From Methanobacterium sp. (GTDB lineage: Archaea; Methanobacteriota; Methanobacteria; Methanobacteriales; Methanobacteriaceae): DNA of 64,000 nt. The position numbers were made by a program, and so were the translations under genes. The stretch spans positions 62,001 through 126,000 of the forward strand of contig NZ_JBCFBO010000003.1 of NCBI RefSeq assembly GCF_038562635.1, in the 5' to 3' direction. Positions 48,297 through 57,644 of the stretch are shown here, piece by piece. A model generated the notes under the pieces. That model saw only the letters and a program-made list of their open reading frames with translations. It did no database searches and had not been told where the DNA came from. Position 1 is the first letter of the stretch; each line of letters begins with the position of its first letter.

Positions 48297-50843
48297 ATAC
48301 GAAACCAAACGATTACAACTAAAATTAAATTCATTATTCCTTTACTGCTTATAAGCTTAACCTTATTATTCTGTTTGAGTGCTGTTTCTGCAGCAGATGT
48401 TTACGTCAATACCACTGGAAATGACACAAGTGGTAATGGTTCTATTGATAATCCATACCTTACAATACAAAAAGGAATAGACAGCGTAAATCCAAATGGA
48501 ACAATAAACATCGCCAACGGAACTTACAAAGACACAGGAAACACTAACTTAACAATAAACAAAAACATGACCATCATCGGCCAAAGTCAGACAAGCACCA
48601 TAATTGATGGTCAAGGACAAGGATCAATATTTACAATCAACCAGGGAATAACTGTTACATTCCAGGATTTAACACTAACTAACGCTAGTACAACTAAGAA
48701 AGGTGGGGCTATTAACAATAATGGAACTATAATATTATCTAACTGTAACTTCAACAAGAATACTGCAACTATCTTTGGAGGGGCGATCTACAATAACGGC
48801 ACCCTAACAGTGTCTAACTGTAATTTCACACAGAACACTGCAATGGGAGGTGGAGCCATCTATAATGATGGAATATTACAAGTGATTAGCAGTACTTTCA
48901 ATAATAACACAGTACCCAATGGTGTTGGTGGAGCCATCGCTAACTATGGAAATTTAAACATGACCAATTGTACTTTCAACAATAACTCTGGATGGTTTTA
49001 TGGTGGAGCAATCTACAATTCTAAAAACTTAAACATGACCCGTAGTACGTTTAACAATAACACTGCCGGATCTGGAGGGGCTATTTATAATTATGCAACT
49101 GGCGTATTAAACATAACCAAAACATCATTCAATAATAACACCGCAGATAATTCAGAAGGTGGAGCCATCTACAATTACGGAACACTAACCCTAACTAACA
49201 GTACACTCACAGGTAACACTGCAGTTAATGGTGGCGCTATCTACAATGAGGGAATATTGACCATCGCAGGGTCCACACTCGCAAATAACACTGCAACTGA
49301 CAATGATGGTGGAGCAATCTATAACACTGCTAATGGAACATTAACCATCGAAAAATCCACATTCACAGGCAACACCGCAGAATTTGATGGTGGAGCCATC
49401 AGTATTTGGGGTGGAACCATAACCATCACAGAAACCGCATTCAACAATAATACCGCATACTATGGTGGGGCTATCTGCAGCATTAAAGGAACAATTAATA
49501 TCACCAACTCCACATTCACAGGCAACACTGCATCCTTTGGTGGGGCTATCGACGCCTACCAAGGAGAGTTAAATATCACAGACTCCACACTCACAAATAA
49601 CACCGCAAAAGCATGGGGCGGGGCTATCGACAACAACCAGGGAAAATTAACAGTGAAAAACTCTACGTTAACAGGCAACACCGCAAAATTTGATGGTGGA
49701 GCCATCCACAATAGTGGAATATTAACCATCACAGAGTCTACACTCACAGATAACACTGCAACCAAGAAAGGTGGAGCCATCTATCATGAAGAGGGTAATT
49801 GTGAAATTCATTTCAACTGGATTGCCCGAAACACTGCAGATCAAGGCAATGCAATTTACAATAATAACGGGACAATGAATGCTACACTTAACTGGTGGGG
49901 TTCAAATACAGACCCAAAAACTATTCAAAACCTCATCGTAGTGAATAATACTGGTTCAGTGGATGCTAGTACTTGGATTACATTAACAGTACATGCAGAC
50001 CCTACAAATATCAATAACACCAAAACATCAACTGTAACTGCTGATTTCAATCACATTAACGGCTGTGGTGAACTAACTGGCGGGCATATCCCTGATGGAC
50101 CTATTACTTTGAGTGTACCTTGGGGAAGCTTAATTTCTACATTAGGTGCGTACACGCCCCCCGCAATTTACCCTGTTATTCAAGCTTCCAATTCTGGAAT
50201 AACTCATTCAATCACATTAAACACTGTAAATGGGCTTGTTACTGCTACATTCTATGCTAACGAAGGAACCGTAAATCCGCTATTCAATCCAGTAAAAGTC
50301 ACAGCAGCTGCTGATAATTACACTACAAACAACACAGAATCTGCTTATATCATCATCAACAAAGCGTCAGACCTATATATCAAAATAACAAGCAATAAAA
50401 ACAACCCCAAAATAGGCAAAACATTCACATTAACCTACAAGCTCGGAAACAAAGGGCCAGATGAGGCAACAAATGTTACAATAACAATACCACTACCAGA
50501 AGGCTTTGAAATATCACAAATCACTGGTGATGGAAACTGGGCTTACAATGCAGACACTAACACGATAACATGGACTTTAACAAATGTTCCAGTAGGAGAC
50601 CCGTACCTGCATATTTCAGGTTATGTAAACAATCCCGGAACATATGTATTTAGCTCATCAATCTCTTCAGAGACTTACAATATCAACAGCCAAGGTGTAA
50701 CACCGATTACAATCAATGCAGTCAGTGAAGTAAAAGCAGTAAGTAAAACAATACCACTACAAAAAACAGGGTTACCATTATCTGGATTAATACTTACAAT
50801 TCTAACAGTGTTTGGTGGCTTAGTAACTTCAAAAAGGGAATAA
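48297..50843 (+). CDS. Large beta-helix adhesin-like protein with DUF11 domain; probable AUA (or lost) start
   Basis: A complete signal peptide (NQTITTKIKFIIPLLLISL, TLLFCLSAVSAAD) is readable only if translation begins at about 48297, where GGAGGTGA (48285-48292) is followed 4 nt later by ATA in frame. The first ordinary start codon, TTG 48375, would fall inside the signal peptide. The mature protein has about 16 PbH1 beta-helix units of form GGAIYNNGTLTVSNCNFTQN, then a DUF11-type domain (KIGKTFTLTYKLGNKGPDEA) and the sorting-like tail LQKTGLPLSGLILTILTVFG plus TSKRE. Acts on the cell surface; partner unknown. Confidence 0.8.
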   Translation: MRNQTITTKIKFIIPLLLISLTLLFCLSAVSAADVYVNTTGNDTSGNGSIDNPYLTIQKGIDSVNPNGTINIANGTYKDTGNTNLTINKNMTIIGQSQTSTIIDGQGQGSIFTINQGITVTFQDLTLTNASTTKKGGAINNNGTIILSNCNFNKNTATIFGGAIYNNGTLTVSNCNFTQNTAMGGGAIYNDGILQVISSTFNNNTVPNGVGGAIANYGNLNMTNCTFNNNSGWFYGGAIYNSKNLNMTRSTFNNNTAGSGGAIYNYATGVLNITKTSFNNNTADNSEGGAIYNYGTLTLTNSTLTGNTAVNGGAIYNEGILTIAGSTLANNTATDNDGGAIYNTANGTLTIEKSTFTGNTAEFDGGAISIWGGTITITETAFNNNTAYYGGAICSIKGTINITNSTFTGNTASFGGAIDAYQGELNITDSTLTNNTAKAWGGAIDNNQGKLTVKNSTLTGNTAKFDGGAIHNSGILTITESTLTDNTATKKGGAIYHEEGNCEIHFNWIARNTADQGNAIYNNNGTMNATLNWWGSNTDPKTIQNLIVVNNTGSVDASTWITLTVHADPTNINNTKTSTVTADFNHINGCGELTGGHIPDGPITLSVPWGSLISTLGAYTPPAIYPVIQASNSGITHSITLNTVNGLVTATFYANEGTVNPLFNPVKVTAAADNYTTNNTESAYIIINKASDLYIKITSNKNNPKIGKTFTLTYKLGNKGPDEATNVTITIPLPEGFEISQITGDGNWAYNADTNTITWTLTNVPVGDPYLHISGYVNNPGTYVFSSSISSETYNINSQGVTPITINAVSEVKAVSKTIPLQKTGLPLSGLILTILTVFGGLVTSKRE

Positions 50844-50848
50844 TTCAA

Positions 50849-50871
50849 TTTCTTTTTTTCTTTATTTTTTA
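50849..50871 (+). terminator. T-rich terminator after the large adhesin gene
   Basis: Several T runs (seven, then six) directly after the stop codon, typical of archaeal intrinsic termination. Assigned by composition. Confidence 0.4.
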
Positions 50872-50876
50872 TAAAG

Positions 50877-50916
50877 TATAACGACCATATGGCTAAAGAT
50901 AGTCAATTTTAACGAA
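50877..50916 (+). repeat. 40-bp dispersed repeat, copy 1
   Basis: TATAACGACCATATGGCTAA followed by AGATAGTCAATTTTAACGAA. The repeat contains an 8-bp near-palindrome (CCATATGG). It abuts the stop codon of the minus-strand ATPase gene. Confidence 0.75.
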
Positions 50917-52104
50917 TTAAGGCGGATAAAAACCATCCCTCTCTTTTTTATATTCCAACCATGCAAATAACATATGGTCATCAATCATATACTTTTTGCC
51001 AGAATGAGACAGTATGCCCTTATTTTTTATTATATTCACATATTTTGCAAGTGTCTTATTGGAAAAGTCAACTTTAGACAGCAAATCACTCCAGTTTAAT
51101 GGCCCGTTTTCAATAAGGGTTGTAATGATATCTTTTTCTTTACCTGAAAGTGTGGCCCATACTGCAGTCCACATAATGGCGATCTGCTCAATTTTTTCAT
51201 AGAATGTCTGGATAACCAGTTCATCATCATATTCTACATCTCCAGACATGGTATTACAGAAGCTGTTTATATATGCTGGGTATCCCCTTGTGCATTTATA
51301 AAATCGGTTTAAACCACTTTCAGTGAATTTTAACTCTGATACTCTCTCTTTTAAATAGCCTTCAGATTCTTCCCTTGTAAATGGGTCAACAGTATACTGA
51401 GTCATTCTACCTCCGAAAGCCCCTTTTATACCATTTATTTTATCTACAATATCGCTGGACGCGGATGTTGACCCTGTGAAGATATAACTTACATTATCCT
51501 GTTCCTGAGTGTAACTCCTAAACAACCAGAAAAATGCTTCTGGAGATTCCAATTCGCCGATAAGTTGGAATTCATCTATTACTATTACAAAACCATTTAT
51601 TTTTCCATTTGAAAGCTCAACCACTCTTTGGGGGAATTCCATTACAAATTTACTGAGTTTTTCATAGTTATCCTTAATATCAGGAATTGCTATCCCCATA
51701 GCTGTCCCTGCTTCTTTAAAATCAAATTTCTTTTGCCAGATTTTCATTATAAGATCCTTAACTATATCATATGATCTTGTCAAATCATCCATATCTTCTC
51801 GTAGTGACTCATTCATTTCTTCTAAAAGGCTGTTCATTATTAATTCTTCTGTTATCCTGCCTTTTTGAATACCGAATATTTTAGACATGTCTATATATGC
51901 TGTGAGAATATTATCAGGTAATTCTGCTAACAGTTTCTTCAATAAAAATGATTTACCAACACCCCTATATCCCGTAACTAACATTTGATTAGCTACATCA
52001 TGATTAAGTGTATTTAAAAAGGATTTGAGTGTTATTAAGTCTTTTTCACGGTTGTAAAAATATTTATCCAAATCAGTCGGAATTCCTAATGGTAAAATTG
52101 GCAT
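50917..52104 (-). CDS. Archaeal AAA-type ATPase (ATPase_2 family)
   Basis: 395 residues. Walker A GYRGVGKSFLLKKLL and Walker B FVIVIDEFQLIG, followed by sensor segment VSYIFTGSTSASSD, then a C-terminal winged helix (NGPLNWSDLLSKVDFSNKTL). This is the STAND/ATPase_2 group common in archaea, functions of which are mostly unknown. I start at ATG 52104 (MPILPLGIPTDLDKYF), 4 codons inside the longest frame, because GGGGGATTAT lies just before it. Flanked by dispersed repeats on both sides. Confidence 0.8.
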   Translation of the reverse strand: MPILPLGIPTDLDKYFYNREKDLITLKSFLNTLNHDVANQMLVTGYRGVGKSFLLKKLLAELPDNILTAYIDMSKIFGIQKGRITEELIMNSLLEEMNESLREDMDDLTRSYDIVKDLIMKIWQKKFDFKEAGTAMGIAIPDIKDNYEKLSKFVMEFPQRVVELSNGKINGFVIVIDEFQLIGELESPEAFFWLFRSYTQEQDNVSYIFTGSTSASSDIVDKINGIKGAFGGRMTQYTVDPFTREESEGYLKERVSELKFTESGLNRFYKCTRGYPAYINSFCNTMSGDVEYDDELVIQTFYEKIEQIAIMWTAVWATLSGKEKDIITTLIENGPLNWSDLLSKVDFSNKTLAKYVNIIKNKGILSHSGKKYMIDDHMLFAWLEYKKERDGFYPP

Positions 52105-52129
52105 ATAATCCCCCATTTAGTTACATCAG

Positions 52130-52264
52130 TGTATTTCATTTCACCTGAATTTTTAGTTTACTTAATTACACTAATGAATTTACGTATACTACCATTTAAA
52201 ATTTACCTGATTACACAAATGTATTTCATTTCACCTGAATTTTTAGTTTACTTAAATACACTAA
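52130..52264. repeat. 45-bp direct repeat pair
   Basis: Copies at 52130-52174 and 52220-52264 (TGTATTTCATTTCACCTGAA, then TTTTTAGTTTACTTAA and TACACTAA), nearly identical and 90 bp apart. They lie upstream of the ATPase gene, between it and the second copy of the 40-bp repeat. Confidence 0.75.
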
Positions 52265-52297
52265 AAAACCTGCACATTTCTACTGCTGCTAAAATTC

Positions 52298-52334
52298 AGC
52301 GAACATGTGGCTAAATATAGTTAAGTTTAACGAA
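52298..52334 (+). repeat. 40-bp dispersed repeat, copy 2
   Basis: GCGAACATGTGGCTAAATAT then AGTTAAGTTTAACGAA. In the divergent gap between the ATPase and the 52460 gene. Confidence 0.7.
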
Positions 52335-52459
52335 ATACGCTCAACTCAGTCATAGTTTAATATAAAAGGTAATGTTTTTATTCTTATTCGACAAAGACTA
52401 ATTTAACTATCGATGTTTAATGTAACTCATTTAATCACGAGAAAAACAGGAGAATAAAA

Positions 52460-53092
52460 ATGTTTATAGCACCAAATTGGTTAGAAGGACTATTAATACA
52501 GGCAGGTATATACATAGGAATCCCGTTACTTATCGCTGTAATTTTAGGGCTGGTAAGATGGAAAAAATTGAAGAATAAACCACATCACAAGGCATATCCT
52601 GATGAACCATATTACGAAGAACCATATTACAATGAATCAAAGAAGTTATCAATAGCCCTAACGTTTGCTTTAGCTTTTATGGTATCAGCCATAGTAATGT
52701 ACCCACTTGGCAGTGTATACTGGTGGAGTGCATATGAAGTGCCGTCTGTACAGGAAAAAATAATTACAGTTCAAGGATGGGAACCTAAGGCAGGAATGGT
52801 CTCCGGTGACTATGGGGGGATGGTTATAAGTAATGCAGATCAATTAATGCTTGTTGCAAAGGACGGTGAAGGGTTCTTTAATAATGAAAACTTCCTGTTC
52901 CAAAAATTCAATACGAGGGATATTTTTAACCAGCTGAAAGTTGGGGGGACCTATAAAATCAAGTATTATGGATGGAGAAATGGATATAACAGCGGATTCC
53001 CAAATATACTAAGTGTTGAGCAGGTTATAAACGAAACAAATACAACAAACAATGATTATAATAAATACTTCGGTACAAAATTTGCATACTAA
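52460..53092 (+). CDS. Membrane-anchored protein, paralogue of 54506 gene
   Basis: 210 residues: helix 1 (LLIQAGIYIGIPLLIAVILG), a short cytoplasmic or linker segment with PHHKAYPDEPYYEEPYYNES, helix 2 (ALTFALAFMVSAIVMYPLGS), then an extracytoplasmic domain (VQEKIITVQGWEPKAGMV, NNENFLFQKFNTRDIFNQLK, YKIKYYGWRNGYNSGFPNIL). The domain is almost the same in the paralogue, but the linker is not. No family recognised. GGAGAATAAAA precedes the ATG. Confidence 0.65.
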   Translation: MFIAPNWLEGLLIQAGIYIGIPLLIAVILGLVRWKKLKNKPHHKAYPDEPYYEEPYYNESKKLSIALTFALAFMVSAIVMYPLGSVYWWSAYEVPSVQEKIITVQGWEPKAGMVSGDYGGMVISNADQLMLVAKDGEGFFNNENFLFQKFNTRDIFNQLKVGGTYKIKYYGWRNGYNSGFPNILSVEQVINETNTTNNDYNKYFGTKFAY

Positions 53093-53871
53093 TAGGGGTT
53101 TGCAATCCCTTTTATTTTTAAATTAGTCCGTTGTAGTGCTTTAGTTGGATTTTAAAACATTAAGTAAAGATTACATGGGATATTAGAAAACACATTGCTT
53201 TTTGAAGAATTTAAAATTATTATTTTCATTTAAAAATGATTTAGAATTATGTGAAATTGATTATAATGATTTTAGAGGTTCACTAAATTAATATAATCCT
53301 TTTTAGATGCTATTTACAAGTTTAGGCGTTTTTTTATACCTTAACTAATTCTGAACAAGTGTGAATTAGTGCCGAACTTTTTACAGATTGTACTGCAAAT
53401 TTATGTCTTATTTAGAAAAACCTTGTTATAACATAATATAACAACTTTAGGGTTAAAACAAGCCGATTTATTGCCCCCGAGGAGCTAAAAAATAAAAAGG
53501 TGAACACTGTTACACTAAGTTGTGTTAATAATAGTACAATCCAGATCATATCTTATTTTTTTCATGTTTTTTATTAAGTATTAATAACTTTTTGTTCTAT
53601 TTCCATAATCTTTTTATACATATGTGCCAAACAGTCAAAAAAGTAGAATTAATCTTTAAAATGAAAGACGTAAGTACTAGAAACAATTAAATGCTTTTTA
53701 AAGATTATTGAATGCTAATTGTTTCTTAGAAATTATGGACGACTTAAAGTATTTAGTGTGAAATTGGATTTTAAAAATCTGCGGCGGTTTTAAGTTAAAA
53801 GTACATATGCGGATTTAATAACAACTCTAAATAAAAAAAAATAACTTGTATACAAAAATCAGGCGGTTTAA
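53093..53871. other. Long spacer containing one dispersed repeat copy
   Basis: About 780 bp without a credible gene. It holds repeat copy 3 (53437-53473). The end near 53810-53870 carries the promoter and GGCGGTTTAA of the lipoprotein gene. The rest is featureless by eye. Confidence 0.45.
53437..53473 (+). repeat. 40-bp dispersed repeat, copy 3 (diverged)
   Basis: TATAACAACTTTAGGGTTAA then AACAAGCCGATTTATTGC. The palindromic core is partly lost. Placed in the middle of a 780-bp spacer. Confidence 0.55.
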
Positions 53872-54453
53872 ATGCAAAAAAAATATGTTGGAATAATATT
53901 AGGGCTCTTATCTTTTGTTATTTTAACTTCAGGATGCATATATCTTGATAATTTTACAGCCCCAAATAAAAATTATGGTGTTAATGATACAAGCTATAAT
54001 ACAGTTGCTAACGTATCCACAAAGACCTTTTCTGCTTATGGGGTTAGTTTTAAGTATCCTTACAACTGGAAGGTAGATACTGGTAAGAATCCGGATGGAA
54101 GCGATATGATCTCTGCCTATGAAGAGGTTGCATTTAAAGCCACAGCGTTTAATATCCAAATAATGAACGATACAGATATATCAGAGCAAACAGTAATCGC
54201 GGGAATGCAAAAAAGCATAATTCCTGGAGGAAATAAAACTGCAAGTTATACAATTACACTGGACAACACAACCGCTTATGAAGACGTATATGTTGTAGAT
54301 AACCCCAATTTTAGTAAGTTAATGAGATTTACACTGATTTATTTTGTAAAAGACGGTAAATCATATCTAATTACACTCCAAGCTTCAGATAAAAACTTTG
54401 ATAAAGAAAAAGCCAAATTTGGCATTATTCTCAATAGTTTGAAGGTTCAATAA
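53872..54453 (+). CDS. Predicted lipoprotein, PsbP-like fold (paralogue of 22717 and 23634)
   Basis: 193 residues. Signal peptide MQKKYVGIILGLLSFVILTS, lipobox Cys, a low-complexity Asn/Thr linker, then a PsbP-like domain: YGVSFKYPYNWKVDTGKNPD, EVAFKATAFNIQIMND, YEDVYVVDNPNFSKLMRFTL, ending FGIILNSLKVQ like the two other lipoproteins in the window. GGCGGTTTAA precedes the ATG. It is followed by the 54506 membrane protein gene. Confidence 0.75.
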   Translation: MQKKYVGIILGLLSFVILTSGCIYLDNFTAPNKNYGVNDTSYNTVANVSTKTFSAYGVSFKYPYNWKVDTGKNPDGSDMISAYEEVAFKATAFNIQIMNDTDISEQTVIAGMQKSIIPGGNKTASYTITLDNTTAYEDVYVVDNPNFSKLMRFTLIYFVKDGKSYLITLQASDKNFDKEKAKFGIILNSLKVQ

Positions 54454-54505
54454 GTTTAATAGGATACAACTCATTTAATCATGAGAAATAGGAAGGAGAA
54501 TAAAA

Positions 54506-55207
54506 ATGTTTGTAGCACCAAGTTGGTTAGAAGGACTATTGATACAGGCAGGCATATATATAATAATCCCTTTAATTATCGCTACAGTTGTAGCGGTAGT
54601 AAGATGGAAAAAATTGAAGGACAGGGAACCACATCACAAGGAACTGCACCATAAAGAATCACCTCACAAAGAGCCACACCACAAAGGACCAAATCACCAA
54701 AAACCACACCACAAAGAACCGCATCACAAGGAAACACATCATAGAGGACCAAATCATAAAGGATCAATATTTATAACGTTTGTTTTAGCTTTTATTGTAT
54801 CAATCATGGTAATTTACCCAATTGGTTGTGTATACTGGTGGAATGCTTATGAAGTACCCTCGGTACAGGAAAAAATAATTAAAGTTCAAGGATGGGAACC
54901 TAAGCCAGGAATAATCGCCAATAAATATGGAATGGTGGTTATAGACAATGCAAATCAACTAATGCTTGTTACAAATGAAAGTGAAGGGTTCTTTAATAAT
55001 GAAAACTTCCTGTTCCAAAAATTCAATACGCGGGATATTTTTAACCAGTTAAAAGTTGGGGGAACATATAAAATCAAGTATTATGGATGGAGAAATGGAT
55101 ATAACAGCGGATTTCCCAATATATTAAGTGTTGAACAGGTTATAAACGAAACAAATGCAACCAACAATGATTATAGTAAATATTTCGGCACAAAATTAGC
55201 AAACTAA
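54506..55207 (+). CDS. Membrane-anchored protein with His-rich repeat linker
   Basis: 233 residues, same architecture as the 52460 gene, with the extracytoplasmic part (about 115-233) very similar. Between the two helices it has about 45 residues of a His-Pro-Lys repeat (HHKE, PHHKGPNHQKPHHKEPHHKE, THHRGPNHKG), absent in the paralogue, which could bind metal or simply have grown by slippage. GGAGAATAAAA precedes the ATG. The pair frames the lipoprotein gene, suggesting duplication of a larger unit. Confidence 0.7.
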   Translation: MFVAPSWLEGLLIQAGIYIIIPLIIATVVAVVRWKKLKDREPHHKELHHKESPHKEPHHKGPNHQKPHHKEPHHKETHHRGPNHKGSIFITFVLAFIVSIMVIYPIGCVYWWNAYEVPSVQEKIIKVQGWEPKPGIIANKYGMVVIDNANQLMLVTNESEGFFNNENFLFQKFNTRDIFNQLKVGGTYKIKYYGWRNGYNSGFPNILSVEQVINETNATNNDYSKYFGTKLAN

Positions 55208-55314
55208 TTAAGGAGTTTGCAATCCTTTTTCTTTTTAAATGAGCAAATATAGCTCGTTATAGATCATATATCAAATTTATGCATTATAAAATAAAAAAAC
55301 TCCATTATACCCAA

Positions 55315-55352
55315 TATAACAACCGTACGGCTAAAACAAGTCGAATTAACGC
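55315..55352 (+). repeat. 40-bp dispersed repeat, copy 4
   Basis: TATAACAACCGTACGGCTAA then AACAAGTCGAATTAACGCA. Core CCGTACGG is a perfect palindrome. Ends 7 bp before the stop codon of the next minus-strand gene. Confidence 0.75.
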
Positions 55353-55359
55353 AGTAAAA

Positions 55360-56103
55360 TTATTCTGGATATAAATCTCTTAAAGCATCTTTAAATGATG
55401 GTTCTGATGTTACTCCCGCCAAAGCATCCATTTCTTTTTGCATTTTATTAATCGTATCGTCTACCTGTTTAAGTGTTAACCAGCCGCCTGTTCCTGCAGC
55501 CTCATTAAACTCACCCCATGTATTCTTGCTTTTTCCTGTTGCAACATCGACATAAACGTACTCGTCTTGTCCCAACCAATCGTTTTCCTGAGAATATACA
55601 GATACCGGCACTTTCCAGATTTCTTTACCATCCACAATTATTTTATGATGTTTTCCCAATAGACTATCTGATTGAATTTCTGCAATGTAAACTGCTTTCA
55701 GTTCATCCAGCGACTTCCATTCCTTATCCCCTATTTTACTCGCCCATGTTTTGGCATCAACAGTAACAACATCAAATCCATCTTGATATACGCTATTATA
55801 TATTTCCACTATCCAGTACTTCCCATCAGAAGTCAAATGAACACTTTTTATCGTAGCACTGTTAAAACCCCATTCTCCAAGATTTAGTCTTGCTATAGAT
55901 ACCGCTGTTGCTTCCGGAGTTGAATTATCAAAAGTCGTTACTCCTATAGATTCAATTAATTTACATGCTTTGTCGGTGATTGAATTTGAAATAGCTGTTG
56001 AAGTATCTACAATTGCAGGAATGATTATAAAGAACCCAATAGCTGATAAAACAACAATACCCACTATTAAACCGCCTGCAACCAGTAAATTTTTCTTGTG
56101 CAT
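55360..56103 (-). CDS. Membrane-anchored extracytoplasmic protein, unknown
   Basis: 247 residues from ATG 56103: one N-terminal helix (VAGGLIVGIVVLSAIGFFII), then an exported domain (ATAVSIARLNLGEWGFNSAT, KYWIVEIYNSVYQDGFDVVT, GKHHKIIVDGKEIWKVPVS, YVDVATGKSKNTWGEF) with a PepSY-like alternation of strands, not clear enough to assign. The longer frame to 56145 would start upstream of the TATA box (TATAAATATTT on the plus strand near 56128), so I use MHKKNLLVAGG. Confidence 0.6.
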   Translation of the reverse strand: MHKKNLLVAGGLIVGIVVLSAIGFFIIIPAIVDTSTAISNSITDKACKLIESIGVTTFDNSTPEATAVSIARLNLGEWGFNSATIKSVHLTSDGKYWIVEIYNSVYQDGFDVVTVDAKTWASKIGDKEWKSLDELKAVYIAEIQSDSLLGKHHKIIVDGKEIWKVPVSVYSQENDWLGQDEYVYVDVATGKSKNTWGEFNEAAGTGGWLTLKQVDDTINKMQKEMDALAGVTSEPSFKDALRDLYPE

Positions 56104-56185
56104 AGTAACCACTTTCATAAATAGAGTATAAATATTTTTTGGCATTTAATCAGCAGATATTATGAATTTTACACCATCATTAAAC

Positions 56186-56227
56186 TATAAATGCCATGTG
56201 GCTAAAATTAGTCTCATTTAACGAATT
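56186..56227 (+). repeat. 40-bp dispersed repeat, copy 5
   Basis: TATAAATGCCATGTGGCTAA then AATTAGTCTCATTTAACGAA and TT. First of two copies in tandem between the 55360 and 56289 genes. Confidence 0.7.
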
Positions 56228-56238
56228 ATAAATATCAA

Positions 56239-56278
56239 CTACGACCATATGGTTAATGAAAGTTGAGTTAACTGAATT
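56239..56278 (+). repeat. 40-bp dispersed repeat, copy 6
   Basis: CTACGACCATATGGTTAATG then AAAGTTGAGTTAACTGAATT. Ten bp downstream of the MFS transporter stop codon. Confidence 0.7.
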
Positions 56279-56288
56279 CTAATATTAT

Positions 56289-57644
56289 TTAATCTTCCAA
56301 TACCGATGTGAAAATTCCAACTGCGCTTAAAACAGCGATGGCAACAAATGCAATTTTTATGCTTATAAATAGTTCGGGATAATTGGAAGGCATAATTTGC
56401 GCATTTCCCAAAATAGCAGAAATAATTAACGTTACTATGCCCATTCCAAATATCTGCCCCATAGATCTCACATTACTTAATGTTGCTGAAGCTATTCCAA
56501 AATATTTATTATCCACTGCACTCATAACCACTTTGGTATTTGAAGAATAGAATAAACCGATACCTGCTCCAAAAATAATGAGAGATACGCCTCCCAGATA
56601 TGTGGCATTATCATAGTTAATTAATGCCATAAGAGCTACACCAATAGTTGTTATTACCATCCCTACAGTGGATACATTTCTAGGATCTATTTTATCCGAT
56701 AATCTTCCAGCATATGGAGATACAATGACCATCATAATTGACTGAATAGAAACTATTAAGCCTGCTGTAAGAGGGCTGTAACCTTTTAAATATTGTAAAT
56801 AGAGGGTTAAAATAAACCCTACCGCTACAAATGCACCGTAATTTATAAATGCAGTGATATTTCCAAATGTGAAACTTTTACTTTTAAATAAATCTAAATT
56901 AATTAAAGGAAATGCAACTCTTTTTTCGACTAGATAAAATGCTGAAAGTCCGATTATTCCTGCAATTACAAGAAATAGGCTGTAACTGCTGGTAGGATCT
57001 GAAAATCCATAAATTATGAATATAATAGATATGCCTAGCAGAAATGATCCTAGAATATCTAATTTTTCTCCTTTTGCATCTATCCAATCATGTTTAAACC
57101 GTGTGATTGCAAAAGCGGCTATTATTCCTATTACAGTATCTAAATAGAATAAGGTTCTCCACCCTACAATTTCAGTGATAGCCCCTCCAAGTATTGGACC
57201 AAATATTAATCCTACGAAAACACCCATTGATGTTAATCCAAAGGCCCTACCTCTTTCATTAACGGGAAATGCTGATGATATCATGGCATTTAAATTGGCG
57301 AATACCATTGCATTTCCTACAGCTTGAAAAATCCGGGTAAAAAGGAACATTTCTCCAGAAGTGGAGAAAGCTGATACAAATGAGCTTATAGTGAAAATAA
57401 TCAATCCATATTGAAAGATACGCTTTCGCCCGTATATATCCCCAACCCTACCAAATGGAATATACAGTATAGCATTAACAAGCAGATAAACTGTTGATAT
57501 CAATGTTAAAGATACAGCAGATAAATCAAATTCATAAGCTAAAGCAGGTAATGCCAGATTAATGGATGATCTAACAAATGGTGTAAGAAATGATACTAAA
57601 ATTCCCACTAATAACAGATCTTTTTTTAGTTCTTTATACTCCAT
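56289..57644 (-). CDS. MFS drug/solute exporter (DHA2-like)
   Basis: 451 residues, about 12-14 helices. Motif A is GRVGDIYGRKR; motif C region is VNERGRAFGLTSMGVFVGLI with GPILGGAITEIVGWRTLFY, as in the EmrB/QacA group. It exports small hydrophobic compounds; the substrate is unknown. GGTGCTTTAACAT precedes the ATG. The pseudogene at 62540-63915 is a broken relative. Confidence 0.88.
   Translation of the reverse strand: MEYKELKKDLLLVGILVSFLTPFVRSSINLALPALAYEFDLSAVSLTLISTVYLLVNAILYIPFGRVGDIYGRKRIFQYGLIIFTISSFVSAFSTSGEMFLFTRIFQAVGNAMVFANLNAMISSAFPVNERGRAFGLTSMGVFVGLIFGPILGGAITEIVGWRTLFYLDTVIGIIAAFAITRFKHDWIDAKGEKLDILGSFLLGISIIFIIYGFSDPTSSYSLFLVIAGIIGLSAFYLVEKRVAFPLINLDLFKSKSFTFGNITAFINYGAFVAVGFILTLYLQYLKGYSPLTAGLIVSIQSIMMVIVSPYAGRLSDKIDPRNVSTVGMVITTIGVALMALINYDNATYLGGVSLIIFGAGIGLFYSSNTKVVMSAVDNKYFGIASATLSNVRSMGQIFGMGIVTLIISAILGNAQIMPSNYPELFISIKIAFVAIAVLSAVGIFTSVLED

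Noticed and set aside
49341..49780. Minus-strand frames opposite the large adhesin
   Set aside because: Shadows of the repeated beta-helix coding sequence.
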